A stretch of 64,000 bases of DNA, taken from contig CAADWX010000019.1 in NCBI GenBank assembly GCA_900752905.1, positions 14,911 through 78,910 of the forward strand, in the 5' to 3' direction. Positions 60,368 through 64,000 of this stretch are shown piece by piece. Origin of the DNA: Bacilli bacterium (GTDB taxonomy: Bacteria > Bacillota_I > Bacilli_A > RF39 > UBA660). Below the pieces are notes generated by a model. That model was not told the DNA's origin. It ran no database searches and saw only the letters and a program-made list of their open reading frames with translations. The first letter of the stretch is position 1. Each line of letters opens with the position of its first letter. The translations under genes and the position numbers were made by a program.

Positions 60368-61694
60368 AATTATAAATATATTAAAGAATAAAAATATAGT
60401 GATATTAGGTTTTGGTAAAGAGGGTAGATCTACTTATAAATTTATAAGAAAATATTTAGATCAACATATAACTATAGCTGATATAAAAGATATAAGTCAT
60501 GATGAATTATTAATTGGGGATAATAATTTATCTTTTAAGATAGGTGATGATTATTTATCTAATTTAGATAGTTTTGATTTAATTATAAAATCTCCGGGTA
60601 TCTCTTTTAAAGATATAGATACAAATTTAATATATGATAAAATTACTTCACAACTTGAGCTTATGCTTTTGATTAATAGTAGAAATATAATTGGTGTTAC
60701 TGGTACTAAGGGTAAAAGTACTACTTCTAGTTTAATATATGAAGTTTTAAAAAATAATAATAGGGATTGTTATTTACTTGGTAATATTGGTAATCCTATA
60801 TTTGATGATATAGAAAAATATACTGATGATACATTACTTGTTATTGAAATGTCTAGTCATCAGCTTGAATTTATAAATAAATCTCCTCATATAGGTGTAA
60901 TATTAAATTTATTTGAAGATCATTTAGATCATGCTGGTAGTGTTGAACACTATCATGAATGTAAGCTAAATATGTTTAAATATATGAATGAAAATGATAT
61001 AGGAATATATTGCTCTGATAATTATGTATTAAATAATTATGTGAAAATTGGTAATTATTTACCTTCTTTTATAAGTGTTAGTTTGGATAAAAAGTCAGAT
61101 GTTTATATTGATAATGATTATGTATTTTATAATGGAAATAAATTATATGATATAAATTCTAAAAGAACGTTAATTGGTATGCATAATTTAGAAAATATTA
61201 TGGTTGTTCTTTTAATAAGTAAATTACTTAATCTTGATTTGGATAAAAGTATATATGCTATAAATAATTTTAAACCATTGGAACATAGATTAGAGTATGT
61301 TGGAACATATAATGATATTATATATTATAATGATTCTATTGCTACAATACCACAGGCTACGATAAATGCTATAAACAGTTTAAAGTGTGTTGATACTCTT
61401 ATATTTGGGGGTATGGATAGAGGAATAGATTATAGTAGTTTAGTTGATTATCTGAATAATTGTGATGTAGAAAATTTGATTTGTATGCCATCTACAGGTT
61501 ATAAAATTGGTAAATTAATAAAGAATAAGAATGTATATTTTATAGAAAATTTAAAAGATGCTGTAGAGCTTGCTAAAAAAATAACGTTAAAAAAACATAT
61601 TTGTTTATTATCACCTGCCGCACCTAGCTATGAATATTTTAAGGATTTTACAGAAAAGGGAAGAGTATACAAGGAGTATGTAAGAAATGATTAA
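60357..61694 (+). CDS. murD: Mur ligase MurD, probably the L-Glu-adding type (MurD2-like)
   Basis: 445 residues. Rossmann N-terminus (IVILGFGKEGRSTYKF), P-loop GVTGTKGKSTTSSLIY, EMSSHQLEF, NLFEDHLDHAGS and HRLEYVG; the C-terminus has LLSPAAPSYEYFKDFTEKG, the glutamate-ligase signature. Overlap with murL on one side and the glycosylase gene on the other shows one transcript. Beside MurL, the expected reaction is addition of L-Glu rather than D-Glu to UDP-MurNAc-L-Ala; sequence alone does not prove that. Confidence 0.88.
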   Translation: MIDKIINILKNKNIVILGFGKEGRSTYKFIRKYLDQHITIADIKDISHDELLIGDNNLSFKIGDDYLSNLDSFDLIIKSPGISFKDIDTNLIYDKITSQLELMLLINSRNIIGVTGTKGKSTTSSLIYEVLKNNNRDCYLLGNIGNPIFDDIEKYTDDTLLVIEMSSHQLEFINKSPHIGVILNLFEDHLDHAGSVEHYHECKLNMFKYMNENDIGIYCSDNYVLNNYVKIGNYLPSFISVSLDKKSDVYIDNDYVFYNGNKLYDINSKRTLIGMHNLENIMVVLLISKLLNLDLDKSIYAINNFKPLEHRLEYVGTYNDIIYYNDSIATIPQATINAINSLKCVDTLIFGGMDRGIDYSSLVDYLNNCDVENLICMPSTGYKIGKLIKNKNVYFIENLKDAVELAKKITLKKHICLLSPAAPSYEYFKDFTEKGRVYKEYVRND

Positions 61695-62526
61695 AATAAA
61701 TGTTAATAATTTTAATTTAAAAGAGACTATAACATGTGGACAAATATTTAGATATGAGGTAAATAATGATAATAGTTATACTGTAGTTATAAAAGATAGA
61801 GTTATAAAGTTATGGTATAAAGATAATATTTTATATGTAGATTCTAATAATCAAGATAATTTAAAAGAGGTAGTTGAAGATTATTTGGATTTAAAAAGAG
61901 ATTATGAAAAAATTGATAATGAATTAATAGATAAAAATCCTGATTTAAATGATGTAATTAAGTATTGTAGTGGATTAAAGATGATTCAACAGGATCCATT
62001 TGAAACTTTAATATCATATATTATTTCAGCTAATAATAGGGTACCTATGATATCTAAAGTAGTTAATAATATAGCTTATACTTATGGGAAAAAAGTTGTT
62101 TTTGACGATAAAGATTATTATTTATTTCCTAGTGCTTTAGATATGAAAAGTTGTACTAAAGAGGTTTTAAGAAATTTAAAAGCTGGATTTAGGGATGAAT
62201 ATGTATATGATGTTGTAAATAGAATATTATCTGGTGAGTTTAATTTAGATAATATAGAGAATATGGATTCTGATTCTGCATTAGAATATTTAAAAACTAA
62301 TAAAGGAATAGGTGATAAAGTTGCTTCTTGTATTTTGCTGTTTGCTTATTCAAGATTTGATGTTTATCCAATTGATACTTGGGTAAAAAAGTATATGAAA
62401 GATAATTTTAATATTGATGGAATTAATGAAATTAAAAAATATTCAAAACAATATTATGGAGATTATTCTGGACTTGTTATTCAATATATGTTTAATTATA
62501 GTAGAAATTTAAAAAAAGCTGATTAA
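61687..62526 (+). CDS. 8-oxoguanine DNA glycosylase (OGG1 type)
   Basis: 279 residues. An N-terminal TBP-like fold (ETITCGQIFRYE), then the HhH-GPD module: KGIGDKVASCILLFAYSRFD with the catalytic Lys of the hairpin and YPIDTWVKKYM with the catalytic Asp. It excises 8-oxoG opposite C and nicks the abasic site. It overlaps murD by 8 bases, so it is carried on the mur transcript. It works with nfo (41830) in base-excision repair. Confidence 0.92.
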   Translation: MIKINVNNFNLKETITCGQIFRYEVNNDNSYTVVIKDRVIKLWYKDNILYVDSNNQDNLKEVVEDYLDLKRDYEKIDNELIDKNPDLNDVIKYCSGLKMIQQDPFETLISYIISANNRVPMISKVVNNIAYTYGKKVVFDDKDYYLFPSALDMKSCTKEVLRNLKAGFRDEYVYDVVNRILSGEFNLDNIENMDSDSALEYLKTNKGIGDKVASCILLFAYSRFDVYPIDTWVKKYMKDNFNIDGINEIKKYSKQYYGDYSGLVIQYMFNYSRNLKKAD

Positions 62527-62540
62527 TCAGCTTTTTTTAG
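62514..62540. terminator. Bidirectional terminator after the glycosylase gene
   Basis: AAAAAAGCTGAT-TA-ATCAGCTTTTTTT. Confidence 0.9.
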
Positions 62541-62758
62541 TAGTATCCTCCATAGTAATAATAACTATTTGGATATGGATAATAATAATTGTTACTATAA
62601 TATGGTCTTCCTCCACCATAGAATGCAGGCGCTACAACCGCTCCTGTTATTCCACCAAGTAGAAAAGGTGCTAAAAAACCCCCAGCAAATCTATCACTTG
62701 TGTATTGTATATTGTTATAAGCTGGATAATTATTATAAGATGAATAGTTTTGATACAT
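62537..62758 (-). CDS. Small Gly/Tyr-rich protein
   Basis: 73 residues from the ATG at 62758, preceded by AAGGAGGT; a start at 62776 would include that site in the coding part. Tyr/Asn-rich ends flank a hydrophobic glycine stretch (GGFLAPFLLGGITGAVVAP). Similar low-complexity small proteins occur around cell-surface or spore-coat genes of Bacillota. No enzyme motif. Role unknown. Confidence 0.7.
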   Translation of the reverse strand: MYQNYSSYNNYPAYNNIQYTSDRFAGGFLAPFLLGGITGAVVAPAFYGGGRPYYSNNYYYPYPNSYYYYGGYY

Positions 62759-62848
62759 AAAATTTACCTCCTTCATAATATTGTATGAAAAAGTTATAAT
62801 ATTGAAATTATTTTTTTATTCTTTCATATATTGTATTAGGGTGAACTT

Positions 62849-63691
62849 ATGAAGAAATTTTTACAATTTATGGGTGTGGCTACTATCATGTGTTTTAGTT
62901 TTTTTTATACTGAAAAAGCCGTAGATGTTGTAAAAGAATATGATGAAGTTTATAAAAAAATAGAAGAAGTAAGTGAAAAATATAAGGTAACTCCAATTGA
63001 TGCTTATATTGAGGGTAATACTATAATACCTGGTATAAGTGGTAAAAGTGTAAATGTTGATTTAAGCTATAGTAAAATGAAAAGATATGGTAAATATAAT
63101 GATTCCTTGATTGTATTAGATGATGTTAAGCCGAGTATAAGTATATATGATAATAAAGATAAATTTATTGTATCAGGTAATAAGAAAAAAAATTATATTT
63201 CAATTTTATTTTTAATAAAAGATATTAAAAATTTAAAATACATTTTAAATATTCTTGATGGAAAAAATATTTCTGCTGATTTATTTTTAGATGGTAATTT
63301 TATTGAAAATAATATGAACGAATTTAATTCTATTGATTCAAAATATAATATTGGAAATTTAAGTTACAATAGTGATTATTCTAATAGTTCTTTTCCATGG
63401 CTTGATAGTATTATAAAGAAAAAAATTAATAAAAACTATACATTTTGTTATAGCTCTAATAATGATACAGATGTAGCTCATATTTGTTCTTTAAGTAATG
63501 ATTTTACTGTTATACCCAGTATTGTTTTAAAGAGTAATTTTATATCAAATGTAAAGGATAAAATACAAAATGGTAGTATTATATCTATAACAGTTAATGA
63601 TAGTAATAAAAAAGAACTTCCTATTTTGATAAATTATATAATTTCTAAAGGTTATGAGATTAAAACTTTAAATGAACATTTAAATGAATAA
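62849..63691 (+). CDS. Secreted polysaccharide-deacetylase-like protein, probably inactive
   Basis: 280 residues. Signal peptide or anchor at ~1-22, a coiled stretch, then from ~110 a NodB-like barrel trace: strands YISILFLIKDI, ISADLFLDGNFIE, and a C-terminus SIISITVNDSNKKELPILIN...GYEIKTLNEHL that mirrors the family's final strands. The metal-binding Asp-Asp and HxxxH motifs are missing, so catalysis is unlikely. AGGGTGAAC ribosome site. Directly upstream of the second pilin-like gene. Confidence 0.6.
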   Translation: MKKFLQFMGVATIMCFSFFYTEKAVDVVKEYDEVYKKIEEVSEKYKVTPIDAYIEGNTIIPGISGKSVNVDLSYSKMKRYGKYNDSLIVLDDVKPSISIYDNKDKFIVSGNKKKNYISILFLIKDIKNLKYILNILDGKNISADLFLDGNFIENNMNEFNSIDSKYNIGNLSYNSDYSNSSFPWLDSIIKKKINKNYTFCYSSNNDTDVAHICSLSNDFTVIPSIVLKSNFISNVKDKIQNGSIISITVNDSNKKELPILINYIISKGYEIKTLNEHLNE

Positions 63692-63703
63692 TGTTCTTTT
63701 TTG
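63677..63703 (+). terminator. Terminator after the deacetylase-like gene
   Basis: GAACATT-TAAATGAAT-AATGTTC with TTTTTT; it starts inside the last codons. Confidence 0.75.
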
Positions 63704-63732
63704 TTAATATATGTAAATTATAATAATTATTG

Positions 63733-63768
63733 TATTGACAAACACTTTTATTGAATATTAAAATATAA
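63733..63768 (+). promoter_or_regulatory. Promoter of the second pilin-like gene
   Basis: TTGACA, an 18-base mixed spacer (AACACTTTTATTGAATAT) and TAAAAT. Same -35 and spacer length as the first pilin-like gene, but without a G-tract. Confidence 0.65.
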
Positions 63769-63797
63769 GTAGAATAGTATAAGAGGAGTAATAAAAA

Positions 63798-64000
63798 ATG
63801 AAGAAAAAAGGATTTACATTAATAGAACTTTTAGCAGTAATAGTAGTACTAGCAGTTATAGCATTGATCGCAACACCAATAGTATTAAACTTAGTAAAAA
63901 CAGCTAAAATAGGTTCTGCAGAACAAAGCGTAACAGGATACGTAAAAGCAGTAGAAAATACAATAATAAAAGATATGATAAATAATAAAGAAGTATCTGA
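63798..64000 (+). CDS. Second type IV pilin-like protein, 3' part outside the window
   Basis: Only the first 67 codons are visible. MKKKG|FTLIELLAVIVVLAV and the next 40 residues equal the first pilin-like gene at 32327 except Ile52 to Val. At the DNA level the first 180 bases differ at seven places, six of them silent. After codon 60 the sequences part (INNKEVSE against LDDKNISD). AGAGGAGTAA precedes the ATG. Codons again end in A. Confidence 0.85.
   Translation, partial: MKKKGFTLIELLAVIVVLAVIALIATPIVLNLVKTAKIGSAEQSVTGYVKAVENTIIKDMINNKEVS

Noticed and set aside
62569..62760. 63-codon + strand frame after the glycosylase gene
   Set aside because: Antisense to the Gly/Tyr-rich protein gene, which has the AAGGAGGT site; the + frame has none.

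Overview
The window is about three-quarters A+T, uses the standard bacterial code (TGG for Trp, TGA as a stop) and places strong Shine-Dalgarno sites (AGGTGAT, AAAGGAGG) a few bases before its starts. PolC together with DnaE, ribosomal proteins L28 and L33, a T-box leader, a class B-type sortase and wall-synthesis genes point to a walled, low-GC Bacillota, probably an uncultured gut member of the Bacilli (RF39/Erysipelotrichales-like). That placement is inference; no rRNA is present.

Bases 1-9,792 are an accessory island ending exactly at the 3' end of a tRNA-Gly(UCC) gene. It holds a truncated metallopeptidase, a serine-recombinase remnant, a broken acetyltransferase, a class A beta-lactamase-like protein, two copies of a TnpV module (one decayed), three membrane-anchored XRE regulators and a YhcG/DUF1016 PD-(D/E)XK nuclease. 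Two ~1-kb direct repeats (about 3130-4163 and 8700-9724) bracket the 4.2-8.7 kb segment. Each ends in a tRNA-abutting sequence and carries a conserved pseudoknot-like element. A second duplicated non-coding unit, a promoter plus structured leader plus intrinsic terminator, precedes a small gene at 6,528 (intact) and its decayed copy at 1,337.

From 9,990 on the window is chromosomal backbone, almost all on the + strand. The order is: a SBP/GGDEF-like membrane protein, YihY, L28 (minus strand), DnaE, DinB, an HD-domain protein, Tex, an ATPase-permease-ATPase exporter operon, PolC and a membrane XRE protein (9.9-32 kb); a type IV pilin-like gene behind a promoter with a G9 tract (32.3-33.3 kb); an SGNH hydrolase, Dus, RDD protein, AckA, NrnA, Tgt, phosphoesterase, YetF-like protein, Nfo, PBP2-like transpeptidase, L33 and EF-P (33.6-46 kb); an NPKTG surface protein with a large class B-type sortase (46-48.5 kb); a zinc-ribbon repeat protein, Pol I, a cation efflux protein, a Ser T-box controlling an alarmone-hydrolase-like gene plus serS, and ThyA (48.5-56.5 kb); a micro-ORF cluster and a small unknown gene (56.5-57.5 kb); murF-murL-murD and an OGG-type glycosylase (57.6-62.5 kb); and a second pilin-like gene running off the end.

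Themes that connect genes are: cell-wall synthesis with the MurD/MurL route to D-Glu; surface display (sortase plus substrate, two pilin-like genes sharing a near-identical 5' module, one behind a potentially phase-variable promoter); DNA replication and repair; and a recurrent compact layout in which the T-tract of one terminator runs directly into the -10 box of the next promoter.
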